From Burkholderia glumae LMG 2196 = ATCC 33617 (GTDB lineage: Bacteria > Pseudomonadota > Gammaproteobacteria > Burkholderiales > Burkholderiaceae), in NCBI RefSeq assembly GCF_000960995.1, contig NZ_CP009432.1, forward strand, positions 62,001 through 126,000: 64,000 bases of DNA, in the 5' to 3' direction. A program made the position numbers and the translations under genes. This document shows positions 9,174-16,336 of the stretch, piece after piece. How positions within the stretch are numbered: the stretch's first letter is position 1; every line of letters begins with the position of its first letter. The notes below the pieces were generated by a model that worked only from the letters and a program-made list of their open reading frames with translations, had not been told where the DNA came from and ran no database searches.

Positions 9174-9450
9174 TCCAAGAAAGCACTTTTAGAATTTTGG
9201 AGGCTGCTTGCACCCTCAGGCGGTCGGCCCGACGCTCGGGCGAGATTTGTTCGGAAAAAAGCAACAATGACGAGACTGGAATGCCAAAAACGGCGGCATA
9301 TTTCTCCAGCAAATCGATGGTGATCGAGTCTTTCTTGACTCCTGTTTCGATTTCAGACAGATACGAATTGGAAATGCCGAGCCGAGCGGCAAGATCCTTC
9401 TGAGTCATGCCGTGATATCTGCGCAGGAGCTTCAGCGCTTGGAAAAGCAT
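9145..9450 (-). CDS. XRE (Cro/C1) family regulator, retron partner
   Basis: 101 residues with a complete HTH_3 domain in the N-terminal two thirds (MTQKDLAARLGISNSYLSEI), followed by a roughly 35-residue helical tail. It sits between the small ORF and the RT gene in one apparent transcript. Retrons with Cro/C1 HTH partners are known as a class. Here the protein may repress the upstream promoter through the palindrome at 9935-9957, or take part in the effector complex. Confidence 0.85.
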   Translation of the reverse strand: MLFQALKLLRRYHGMTQKDLAARLGISNSYLSEIETGVKKDSITIDLLEKYAAVFGIPVSSLLLFSEQISPERRADRLRVQAASKILKVLSWIDEQEKIGA

Positions 9451-9505
9451 GGTGCGCTCCTTAAGCTAAGTTGGTTCTGAGGTTGGCCGGGGCCAACGTC
9501 GCCGC

Positions 9506-9649
9506 TCATGACTTGTCGCCTAAATTCAAGATCGTGGTAACGAGCTTGAGAAGTGCGATTGCGAACCGGATGGTGTCCGGTCGCACAAGCCATGACCAAC
9601 GCGGACGCTTCGTTGGTCGTCGTTCGTGAGTAGCCCTATTCTTGTGCAT
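9506..9649 (-). CDS. 47-residue basic/hydrophobic peptide between retron ncRNA and XRE gene
   Basis: The start is supported by AGGAG six bases before ATG. The N-terminal half is strongly basic (ATHERRPTKRPRW). The C-terminal half is one hydrophobic helix (IRFAIALLKLVTTILNL). That profile suits a membrane-active toxin or a small membrane anchor. It lies 43 nt downstream of the ncRNA and about 55 nt before the XRE gene. No homologue is recognised by eye. Confidence 0.6.
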   Translation of the reverse strand: MHKNRATHERRPTKRPRWSWLVRPDTIRFAIALLKLVTTILNLGDKS

Positions 9650-9691
9650 AGAATTCTCCTGGTTGCTCGTATCAAGCAAATGCCTGACACG

Positions 9692-9877
9692 CTCCAGTAC
9701 GCAACCTTGGAGGAAGAGCAAACGACGATTTTGTCCCCGGCACCTAGAACTGTGGTGCCGCTTCCAGGCGGCACCACAGCCATCGCGTCCCGCCGTGCCG
9801 ATCGCATCGGCCATGCGCTCCGCGATGTGTCAGAGGGTTTCCCCTCCACAGCCCTAAGGCCAGCATTACGACTGGAG
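9692..9877 (-). ncRNA. Candidate retron ncRNA (msr-msd)
   Basis: About 186 nt just upstream of the retron genes. The two ends can pair like a1/a2: on the minus strand CTCCAGTCGTAA (9866-9877) pairs with TTGCGTACTGGAG (9692-9704), with one bulge and one G-U. Inside lie a GAGGG-GAAA-CCCTC tetraloop hairpin (9833-9846), a GCCGAT/ATCGGC hairpin near 9798-9812, and a perfect 12-bp stem with a 6-nt loop (9750-9779) that would be the msd stem. The branching guanosine was not assigned. Confidence 0.68.
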
Positions 9878-9903
9878 TTAGCTTCCGTCACTACTCGGAA
9901 CTG

Positions 9904-9931
9904 AGTGTATCAGATGTTCCGTATTCGACAA
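9904..9931 (-). promoter_or_regulatory. Putative retron promoter
   Basis: On the minus strand TTGTCG (9926-9931) and TACACT (9904-9909), preceded by TGA, are separated by 16 bp. Transcription would start near 9897, about 20 nt before the a1 arm of the ncRNA. Confidence 0.45.
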
Positions 9932-9934
9932 CCA

Positions 9935-9957
9935 AAATTTCGCTGACAGCGAAATTT
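9935..9957. promoter_or_regulatory. Perfect 10-bp palindrome next to the retron promoter
   Basis: AAATTTCGCT-gac-AGCGAAATTT lies directly upstream of the -35 element. It suits an operator for a dimeric regulator such as the XRE protein of the same operon. A hairpin terminator from other transcripts is the alternative, but there is no T tract. Confidence 0.45.
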
Positions 9958-10104
9958 ATGTCCGTATGACGCTACCGAGCACGCGGGGGAAACCCGCTTG
10001 GGAAAAGGGCTTGCCCGATTCCAAACGAGGAAGGGCGACGATCGGCGCAACTTTAGTTGTGTGAGCGGGTTTGACCAGGCGCGGCAACGCCGGCGCCGAG
10101 CTTT

Positions 10105-10132
10105 AACCCTGATAACTCGTATTATCTGGGGC
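10105..10132 (+). other. dif-like site B
   Basis: Core GATAA-CTCGTA-TTATC within 11-6-11 architecture (arms match at 8 of 11 positions). It shares 23 consecutive bases with site C at 50574-50601. It lies 150 bp upstream of the retron promoter region and may mark one edge of that module. Confidence 0.6.
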
Positions 10133-10330
10133 GGCCGTTAATACGACGGTGATCGATTGCACACCGCCGCCTGGCCGGGTTCGCTGACGACAACCTTGTG
10201 CGGCCCAATCCAGTTTGTCAGCCGAAGCCGGTACAGCCGGACCAGCGCGTCGCAGATCGTCCCACTGCGATAGACGAAGCCTCGGCGCCGGCCTCTCGCC
10301 GTCATTCGCGGACGTGTCGTCTCCCGCCCC

Positions 10331-10540
10331 TCAATTCACGACAACGATCCGCATCGGTGGGTCGCCAGGCAAAACGAACTCCTCCTGGCGGCCCAAGCGC
10401 ACATCGCGCATCAGTTGCTCCAGCTGCGCAATATGGACGAGCGTTCCCGCGGCGACACTCTCGCCCTCCGGGGCGAGTAAGCGCCGCCGATTGAGAATCA
10501 TGGCCACAGCGCTTTGTCGCGAAAGGAAGTAAGAAGCCAT
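10331..10540 (-). CDS. Possible small hypothetical gene
   Basis: A 69-residue frame (MASYFLSRQSAVAMILNRRR...) with protein-like composition but no clear ribosome-binding site and no recognised family. It lies between dif-like site B and a recombinase fossil. May be spurious. Nothing else was seen between 10133 and 10680. Confidence 0.25.
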   Translation of the reverse strand: MASYFLSRQSAVAMILNRRRLLAPEGESVAAGTLVHIAQLEQLMRDVRLGRQEEFVLPGDPPMRIVVVN

Positions 10541-10679
10541 AGGAGAGACACGGGGACAGACGATGAGTTAGCGATGGCGGTCACCGACCGCTCGCCCACG
10601 ACCTCAGCATCCGACTTCGCCGCCTAGACGTGTGGCCGAGCAACGACCGGGCCGTGTCGGTGGGCAACTCATTGGACCA

Positions 10680-11155
10680 TCACCAGCGCGATAGTTCGCC
10701 ATTGACCAAGGCCTGCGCCGCGCCGGCCGGAGCGCCTCGGCGCGATGCGCAACGTGAGCTCGACGCGCACCGCGCGCGAGGGCGGCCGATCAGGCGGCCC
10801 GACGTCGAGATCTCCCTCCGCCTCGTGCACCGCAGCGGGTGCCGCGCCGGCGCCATCGAGCGCGGCATTGAAGAACGCGTCGACGGTCTGGTACTGGCGC
10901 GCGGCATCGCCCTCCGCCTAGTGGGTGCGCGGTTGAGGCCGGCCGAGCTGTCGAGCGTGGCGGGCACGCGCAGCGCCTCGAGCGGCGCCCACGCACGCGA
11001 TTGGCTGCAGCGCCGCGTCCGCCGGGCGCGAGCTGCCGGCGTGGCACGAGGGCGAGCCGCGACAAATAGCCGAGCGTGCCGGCGTGCTGGTCGATGAAAT
11101 CGGTGACGCGCCGCGCGCCGATCTCAGGGCGCCACAGTGAATTCGACGGGTGCGG
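10680..11155 (-). pseudogene. Decayed, internally deleted copy of a large tyrosine recombinase plus accessory ORF
   Basis: Minus-strand fragments align to the product of 48782-50542. DFIDQHAGTLGYLSRLALV is near 11100, and the coding for GDAARQYQTVDAFFNAAL and the downstream accessory protein lies near 10700-10910. The catalytic domain between them is missing. The frame joining recombinase tail and accessory region (GGA GAT CTC near 10805) has no stop codon, unlike the intact locus. Confidence 0.75.
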
Positions 11156-11176
11156 CAACGCGTGCGAATTGAAGCG

Positions 11177-11488
11177 TTAGCCCACGTATTCGACAGAATA
11201 GGTGCCGCCGACAAAACGAGCCAATTCGACAGCCAGCTGCTGCCCTTCTTGGTGGAATTCCTCCCGGGGAAACTGATCGGGGGTTTCCGGTAAATACTCA
11301 TCGTACCAATCGATCCATCGGTCGAACCGCTCGGACAAGGTGTCCGGCAGACCAAGATAATCGTGCGTGACCATGCTGACCGCACCGTGGCCTGCTTGGC
11401 TCCCCATCTGAGGGAACCAAATTCCGCTACTGCCCCACTCCGGCCAAACCCACAATCGTCTCCGGTCGTATTCGATGGATGCTGCCAT
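11177..11488 (-). CDS. Small acidic hypothetical protein, immunity-like
   Basis: 103 residues, Trp/Tyr/Asp/Glu-rich (FDRWIDWYDEYLPETPDQF), with a good GGAG ribosome-binding site before ATG at 11488. The acidic, aromatic composition resembles small immunity proteins of toxin systems. No family is identified and there is no toxin gene next to it. It lies between a recombinase fossil and an intact recombinase. Confidence 0.55.
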   Translation of the reverse strand: MAASIEYDRRRLWVWPEWGSSGIWFPQMGSQAGHGAVSMVTHDYLGLPDTLSERFDRWIDWYDEYLPETPDQFPREEFHQEGQQLAVELARFVGGTYSVEYVG

Positions 11489-11614
11489 ATCATCTCCAAT
11501 CTCGCTTCAAGCCAAGACTCTTGCCACCGAACGCTAAACACAAAGGTTTCGATCAGAGGATGAGGGCTGGGCGGTCATTTATAGCCGTCAGCGTACACAG
11601 CCTGAGGCCGCGTG

Positions 11615-13456
11615 TCATGAGTTGCCTGGCTGTTGCCGCGCGCTTGCCATCCCGGCGTGGAACTTCGCCGCCTCGATGCGCTGTCGGCGCTGCTCGGCCG
11701 TGACGTAGACGGACGTGGTCTGCAACGACGCATGGCCGAGCAACTGCTGGACGACGTCGAGCGTCATGCCGCTGGCCACCGACTGCGTGCCGAAGGTGTG
11801 CCGCAGACTATGCGGGCTCGTGCGCGCGAGCTGACGGCGCTCCGGCTCGCTCAGATCGCCCATTGTCGCCTGCAGGCGCTTGAGCACCCACGCGACCAGG
11901 GTCGCCGCGCCGCGCACCGAATAGCCTGCCGCGTCGGCACTCGCCTTATCCGATTCAAACTTCGTTTGCGCCCGCAGCGTCCTTGGGATCACCAGCGGCG
12001 CGAGCAAGGCGCCGGCGGCCTGGTCACTGTCGAACTGGCGGCCGCGGTCGGCCCAATGCGCGCGCAGCGCGGCCACGCACGCGTCCGAGACCGCGACAAA
12101 CCGCTCCTTCCTGCCCTTGCCGATCACCTGCAACCACCAGGTGGCCGGCACCTCGCCGTCGCCGGGTAGCCAGGCCAGCTGCTCGCGGCTCGCCGCGGCC
12201 GCCTCCGACACGCGCAGGCCGGAGTCCCCCATCAGGAGCAACAGTGCCTGAGCCGCACGCCAGCGGGCGGCCTCGGGTGACGGGCTCTCGCTCCAGCTGG
12301 CGATCTCGGCCCGAACACGGGTCCACAGATCGAGCGGCAGCGCCCGGTCGACACGCAGCAGCGCCGCGCGCTTGACGGGCCGTGGATCGGTCACGGCCGC
12401 CCAGGGGTTGCCCGCCAGGTAGCGAATGCGCACCAGCCAGTCGAAGGCCGCCCGGATCGTGCGGATCGCGTACCGCTGGCTGTCGAGCGACATCGGCGCG
12501 TCGCTGAACGGGCGCCAGCGGCGCGAGCCGCGCGCGGCACGTGGCCCGCAGAAGGCGGCCGACGGGCTCGCCAGAAACGCTTTGTAAGCTTCGCAGTCCT
12601 CGACCCTCAGCGACGACAGCGCGGTGCCGCGCTCGACCACGCACCAGAGCAGCAGGCGTTCGAGCTCGCGGCGGTAGCTGCGCAGCGTATTGGGCGCATC
12701 GGTGTAGCGGTTCAAGTAGGCCGCGATCGCATCCAGGTCGTGGTTCGCCCGCACGAACGAAAACTCGGTGTGTCGGTTCACGCCCCGCTCGCCCGACATC
12801 TCGGGCGGGATGGCGATGCGCTCGAGCGGCACCAGCTGCCCGCGCGAGGGTGCGAGTACCTCGGCGGACGGGGCGAGCGGATTGGCGGCCTCGACGTCAC
12901 GGTCGACCGTGGCGCCGATCGTCTCGGCATGCCGGCGCAGCCACGCCACCAGCACGCGGGCGCGCGTGAGGCCGATACGCGGCACCGATCGCCACCAGCT
13001 GCCGCCGCGGCGATTGCAATAGGCGACCAGCTCGGCGAGCGTCCGGATGCCCTCCCCGGCCAGCCGCTCGGCCACGAGCGGCCGAAACCAGCGGCCGATC
13101 TCGTGCTCGCCGGCGGGCTTGGCAGCGGCCCAGGCGCCGGCGGCCTGTTCGATCATGTGCAGCGACACGGACGTCAGCCGCGGTTCGCCGTACTTGCGGA
13201 TGCTCTCCTGCAGGTACTGCTTGAGCACGCTCGAGCCCTCGCGCAGCGCGAGCGCGACCAGGTCGTCGCGCATCGTGCGCAGCAGCGCGTCGAGCTCGTG
13301 CGGGGCGTCCACGTAGGGCGTCGTCTCCCGGTCGAAATAGAGCCGCGCGATGGTCGCCGTCGGCAAGCCTTTTACACGCGCACGCAGGGCCGTGAACTCG
13401 GTCCGGCTGTAGGTGCGCGGCGCCGGCAGCTCGAGTTGCTGGACGCGGTTCGTCAT
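11615..13456 (-). CDS. Large tyrosine recombinase with DUF3701-like N-terminal domain
   Basis: 613 residues starting at ATG 13456, which overlaps the stop of the preceding gene (ATGA). The N-terminal half contains RRGGSWWRSVPRIGLTRARV, the family motif. The SAM-like core-binding part has APNTLRSYRRELERLLLWC. The catalytic domain is intact: Arg in GDSGLRVSEA, Lys in IGKGRKERF, HSLRH box, LGHAS histidine and Tyr in TTSVYVT. The fossil at 58336-59418 is its closest relative here. It appears to be the last gene of a minus-strand operon with 13453-13833 and 13868-14185. Confidence 0.88.
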   Translation of the reverse strand: MTNRVQQLELPAPRTYSRTEFTALRARVKGLPTATIARLYFDRETTPYVDAPHELDALLRTMRDDLVALALREGSSVLKQYLQESIRKYGEPRLTSVSLHMIEQAAGAWAAAKPAGEHEIGRWFRPLVAERLAGEGIRTLAELVAYCNRRGGSWWRSVPRIGLTRARVLVAWLRRHAETIGATVDRDVEAANPLAPSAEVLAPSRGQLVPLERIAIPPEMSGERGVNRHTEFSFVRANHDLDAIAAYLNRYTDAPNTLRSYRRELERLLLWCVVERGTALSSLRVEDCEAYKAFLASPSAAFCGPRAARGSRRWRPFSDAPMSLDSQRYAIRTIRAAFDWLVRIRYLAGNPWAAVTDPRPVKRAALLRVDRALPLDLWTRVRAEIASWSESPSPEAARWRAAQALLLLMGDSGLRVSEAAAASREQLAWLPGDGEVPATWWLQVIGKGRKERFVAVSDACVAALRAHWADRGRQFDSDQAAGALLAPLVIPRTLRAQTKFESDKASADAAGYSVRGAATLVAWVLKRLQATMGDLSEPERRQLARTSPHSLRHTFGTQSVASGMTLDVVQQLLGHASLQTTSVYVTAEQRRQRIEAAKFHAGMASARQQPGNS

Positions 13457-13833
13457 GAGCGCTTGGCCATCTCTCGAAACTTGCGCTGCCACTCGGCGGG
13501 CGACAGGCGCCCGAGGGCCTCGAGCGCGATGGCGCGCGCCTCGTCGACCGAATCCCCACGAAGCCCGGCGATCGACCAGCCGGTGGCGGCGTCCGCGACG
13601 TCGTAGCGCGACGCTTGCATCACGCCGAGCAGCGGCGCGCGGTGGATCGCGAACACGCGGCCCCGACACTCGAACGGAATGCCGATGTGTTCCACGCGCA
13701 GGCCACCGGCCAGGCGCAGGTGGAAGACGATGCCGCCCGCCTCGATGCGCGGCGCGTACCGATCCGCGTGCCGGGAAGCCGCGGCGCCGAGCGGCTGATC
13801 GTTCGCCGGCGAAGACAGGGGGTTCGATGTCAT
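13453..13833 (-). CDS. Recombinase-associated hypothetical protein (126 aa)
   Basis: The start at 13833 (MTSNPLSSPAND) gives 126 residues. The body looks like a compact alpha/beta protein (GIVFHLRLAGGLRVEHIGIP), with a helical tail LSPAEWQRKFREMAK. It overlaps the recombinase start by four bases (ATGA), so the two are translationally coupled. Family not recognised. An accessory factor for the recombinase is a reasonable guess. Confidence 0.6.
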   Translation of the reverse strand: MTSNPLSSPANDQPLGAAASRHADRYAPRIEAGGIVFHLRLAGGLRVEHIGIPFECRGRVFAIHRAPLLGVMQASRYDVADAATGWSIAGLRGDSVDEARAIALEALGRLSPAEWQRKFREMAKRS

Positions 13834-13867
13834 GGTCGTGGCTCGTGGGTGGGTGTCGTGGCCGTCC

Positions 13868-14185
13868 TCACGGATTCGGCTCCGTGCGGCCTGCGCGTCG
13901 CGTCCACCGTGCGCGGCGCGCATCGGCCGAGTCACGCTGCAGCGTCACGGTGCCTGGCCAGCGGGCCACTGCGGCGCGGATGTCGGCCTCGAAATCCACC
14001 GATGGGCCGCCGCGCGCGAGCTCCACTAACTCGAAGTCGCCCAGGCGCTGCAGGCCCACGCGCATCAGGCGCCACGTGCGATCGTCATACACATCGACCT
14101 GGAAGGTGTTCAGGCCGATACCCCAGACCGTGACGCGCCACGTCTCAGCGATGCGGGCCTTCGGAGTCGGGGAGGACGATGTCAT
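13868..14185 (-). CDS. Recombinase-associated hypothetical protein (105 aa)
   Basis: Start at 14185 (MTSSSPTPKARIAETW). The segment WRVTVWGIGLNTFQVDVYDD and VGLQRLGDFELVELARGG suggest a small beta-rich fold. It precedes the 126-aa gene by 34 bp in the same direction. Both proteins begin with MTS and a Ser/Pro-rich stretch. Function unknown. Confidence 0.5.
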   Translation of the reverse strand: MTSSSPTPKARIAETWRVTVWGIGLNTFQVDVYDDRTWRLMRVGLQRLGDFELVELARGGPSVDFEADIRAAVARWPGTVTLQRDSADARRARWTRRAGRTEPNP

Positions 14186-14247
14186 GGTGTGCCTCGGCAA
14201 ATCGGGGAGTCCTCGCTGTCGGTCCGATCGGTGACGTTGCGCATGGC

Positions 14248-14658
14248 TTAACTCGTCGGCGCCAGCACGGTCAGACCGGGCAGGTCCGCGAAGTCCGCGA
14301 CGTTCAGGGTCATCAGCGCGTAGCCGTGTTCGATGGCCTGCGCCGCGATCCACAGATCGTTGTAGCGCGGGCGCGGCGAGCGGCCCGCCTGCTTGACCGC
14401 GGCGGCCAGCACGCCGAAGGCTGCGGCCGTATGGCGGTTGACGTCGAGCACGGGTCGGCCCTCGAGCTGGCGCAGGTGTGCGGCACGCCGGGCACGCTCG
14501 GCCGGATCGGGGCAGGCCTGCACGCCGAACGCCAGTTCGCCGAGCGAGATAGTGGAGATGAACACCGGCGCCTCGCCAGCCGCGGCGATGACGGTGTGCT
14601 TGGCCAGCGTGCCGCCCGCCAGCGCTACCCACACGCAGCTGTCGAGAATCACGCCCAC
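14248..14658 (-). CDS. vapC: VapC-type PIN-domain toxin
   Basis: 136-residue ribonuclease toxin. Acidic PIN residues are visible: Asp in ILDSCVW, Glu in ISLGELAFG, Asp in NDLWIAAQA and Asp in LNVADFADLPGL. It overlaps the antitoxin gene by 10 bp. Expected to cleave RNA when released from its partner. It probably stabilises this recombinase segment. Confidence 0.85.
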   Translation of the reverse strand: MGVILDSCVWVALAGGTLAKHTVIAAAGEAPVFISTISLGELAFGVQACPDPAERARRAAHLRQLEGRPVLDVNRHTAAAFGVLAAAVKQAGRSPRPRYNDLWIAAQAIEHGYALMTLNVADFADLPGLTVLAPTS

Positions 14659-14903
14659 GGATCACGCACCTCGTCCTCGAAGCCGTTGCGGCTGTCCTGT
14701 AGCCAGCGCGCAGCTGTCTCGGCGTCCAGGCTCGTTGGCAGGCCCTCCAGGGCTTGCGCCGCGGTCATGACGGGTTCGGCCGGCACCAGGCGCGCGATGA
14801 CGGTCTGATTGCGTTCGACCACGACGGTCTCGCGGCGCAGCGCGACCTGGTCGAGGATCTGGCGGGTGTGGCGGGCCAGCTCGGTGGCGGTGATGGTGGG
14901 CAT
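14649..14903 (-). CDS. vapB: Phd/YefM-type antitoxin
   Basis: 84 residues from ATG 14903, preceded by AGGAG. The DNA-binding N-terminus (TITATELARHTRQILDQVALR) and VVVERNQTVIARLVP are characteristic of Phd/YefM folds. The C-terminal tail would wrap the PIN toxin. A start further upstream is possible in frame but has no ribosome-binding site. Confidence 0.82.
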   Translation of the reverse strand: MPTITATELARHTRQILDQVALRRETVVVERNQTVIARLVPAEPVMTAAQALEGLPTSLDAETAARWLQDSRNGFEDEVRDPWA

Positions 14904-14920
14904 GGCGGCTCCTGGTAACG

Positions 14921-14933
14921 AATACGTATTATA
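14921..14933 (-). promoter_or_regulatory. vapBC promoter -10 and palindromic operator
   Basis: The perfect palindrome AATACGTATT (14921-14930) overlaps a minus-strand TATAAT (14928-14933) 25 bp before the antitoxin start. This is the usual layout for autorepression by the toxin-antitoxin complex. No clear -35 box was seen. Confidence 0.5.
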
Positions 14934-15006
14934 CGCAATCCGCGCATCCGAACAGGGCAAACCTGGCACGTAATTCAGCCCTACGGCATTTTAGTGCATT
15001 AAACGC

Positions 15007-15034
15007 AATGCCGATAATACGAGCTAACGGCATT
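15007..15034 (-). other. dif-like site D
   Basis: The outer arms AATGCCG/CGGCATT are perfect inverted repeats and the full 11-bp arms match at 9 of 11. The central hexamer read on the minus strand is CTCGTA, identical to sites B and C. It lies about 100 bp upstream of vapB, at the 5' edge of the VapBC-recombinase block, and is inverted relative to site B. Confidence 0.55.
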
Positions 15035-15715
15035 GAAACAACTGTACCTTCTTACACCATCGCAAACTTGGACCACCCAAAACCCTACCAACAGGCTTCC
15101 ATGATTTCGCATGCCAATACGCCAGCGTCGCATTCCGTCACAGTAGGGCGGGGCAAACCAGAAACTCACAAGCAAAAAAATGGGCTACCTTAGGTAGCCC
15201 AGAAGCCAATGGGAAGTCGGCTTCAAAAAACTTCCATGCTCAGCAAATAATGTACTCACCACTCCGAAAACGGACAAGCCTCCGCAGAGAAATTTCTTTT
15301 ATTCGGTGACTGATCCATCCCATATTTTTAGAATGCGAAATACATTCTAGCCAATGCAAATTTGGCTGGAGCAGCATACGCACAAACATGCTTGGCGACA
15401 TCACCCCATCGCCTCCTTATTCGCCCCTAGCACCGCATTAACGTTCACGGTGCACCCACAAATCGGACGCAGCCTAACGCGCCGACCCTGTCTTTATAAA
15501 ATCGCTTATGAACGGAGTCCCGGAACTTCAACCATTGATCACCAGTATCAATCAGGGTGGTACTTTTCATGCCATCTTGCATACCATACGACACATAAAA
15601 TCAAAAAAACACAACGATAAAATTAATAATTCAATTTGATATAAATCAAATTTCATTGACCGCGTATTTTGGCGACCGTGATCAGCGATTTCGGTTAAAC
15701 GTGATCAATGGTTTA
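15035..15715. other. AT-richer stretch without a convincing gene
   Basis: Lower GC than its surroundings. Only short unconvincing frames are present. It holds the terminator at 15181-15201, a second GAAGCC/GGCTTC stem right after it, and a perfect AATTTGAT/ATCAAATT inverted repeat near 15633-15652. Probably foreign DNA. Confidence 0.4.
15181..15201 (-). terminator. Intrinsic terminator, minus strand
   Basis: A perfect 9-bp stem (TGGGCTACC / GGTAGCCCA, 3-nt loop) is followed on the minus strand by seven T residues. No gene upstream on that strand is recognised, so it may end a small RNA. Confidence 0.6.
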
Positions 15716-15903
15716 GAGCCGCTAACATAACCTAGACATGACGTAGCAGAAGCCTTATCGTCTGCGACATGGCAAGACGCAAAATCAGCAACGAGTTGTG
15801 GGTGGAACTGGAACCGCTGATTCCGGAATTCACCCCATCGCCCAAGGGCGGACGGCGGCGCACGGTCGATGACCGAGCTGCACTCAACGGCATCCTGTAT
15901 GTG
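15716..15903 (+). mobile_element. 5' fragment of IS5-family element, type A
   Basis: Begins with GAGCCGCTAACATAA and the first codons of the transposase MARRKISNELWVELEP, almost identical to the full copy at 21377-22241. It is cut at 15903 by the IS3 element. Confidence 0.85.
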
Positions 15904-15953
15904 TGAACCGCACCGAATTTTGTGGAGGCTCGGATTCTTGAGAGAATGGAGCC

Positions 15954-16280
15954 ATGAACAAGAAGGCAACCAAGTTTTCCCCGGAAGTCCGGGGGCGCGC
16001 AGTGCGTCTGGTACGTGAGCAGCGTAGCGAACATCCGTCGATGTGGGCGGCGGTCGAATCGATTGCGCCGATGATCGGCTGTACGCCGCAGACGCTGCTG
16101 GATTGGGTCAAGCGCGAGGAGATCGATCGTGGGGAACGTGATGGCGTGAGCACGGCCGAGCGTGAACGCATCAAGGCCCTGGAGCGTGAGGTCAAGGAAC
16201 TGCGCCGTACCAACGAGATTCTCAAGCTGGCGAGCGCGTTTTTCGCCCAGGCGGAGCTCGACCGCCGATTCAAGTCCTGA
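15954..16280 (+). CDS. IS3-family OrfA
   Basis: 108 residues: HTH domain (SPEVRGRAVRLVREQRSEHP) followed by a leucine-zipper coiled coil (IKALEREVKELRRTNEIL). OrfB is in another frame and is normally fused by programmed -1 frameshifting. Confidence 0.88.
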   Translation: MNKKATKFSPEVRGRAVRLVREQRSEHPSMWAAVESIAPMIGCTPQTLLDWVKREEIDRGERDGVSTAERERIKALEREVKELRRTNEILKLASAFFAQAELDRRFKS

Positions 16281-16336
16281 AAGCCTTCGTTGATCAGCAT
16301 CGCGACACCTTCGGGGTCGAGCCGATCTGCAAGGTC

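Noticed and set aside
8193..9450. Group II intron or diversity-generating retroelement instead of a retron
   Set aside because: The RT lacks maturase and endonuclease domains, has the retron VTG...VPN block, and no template/variable repeat pair or intron domain V was seen nearby.
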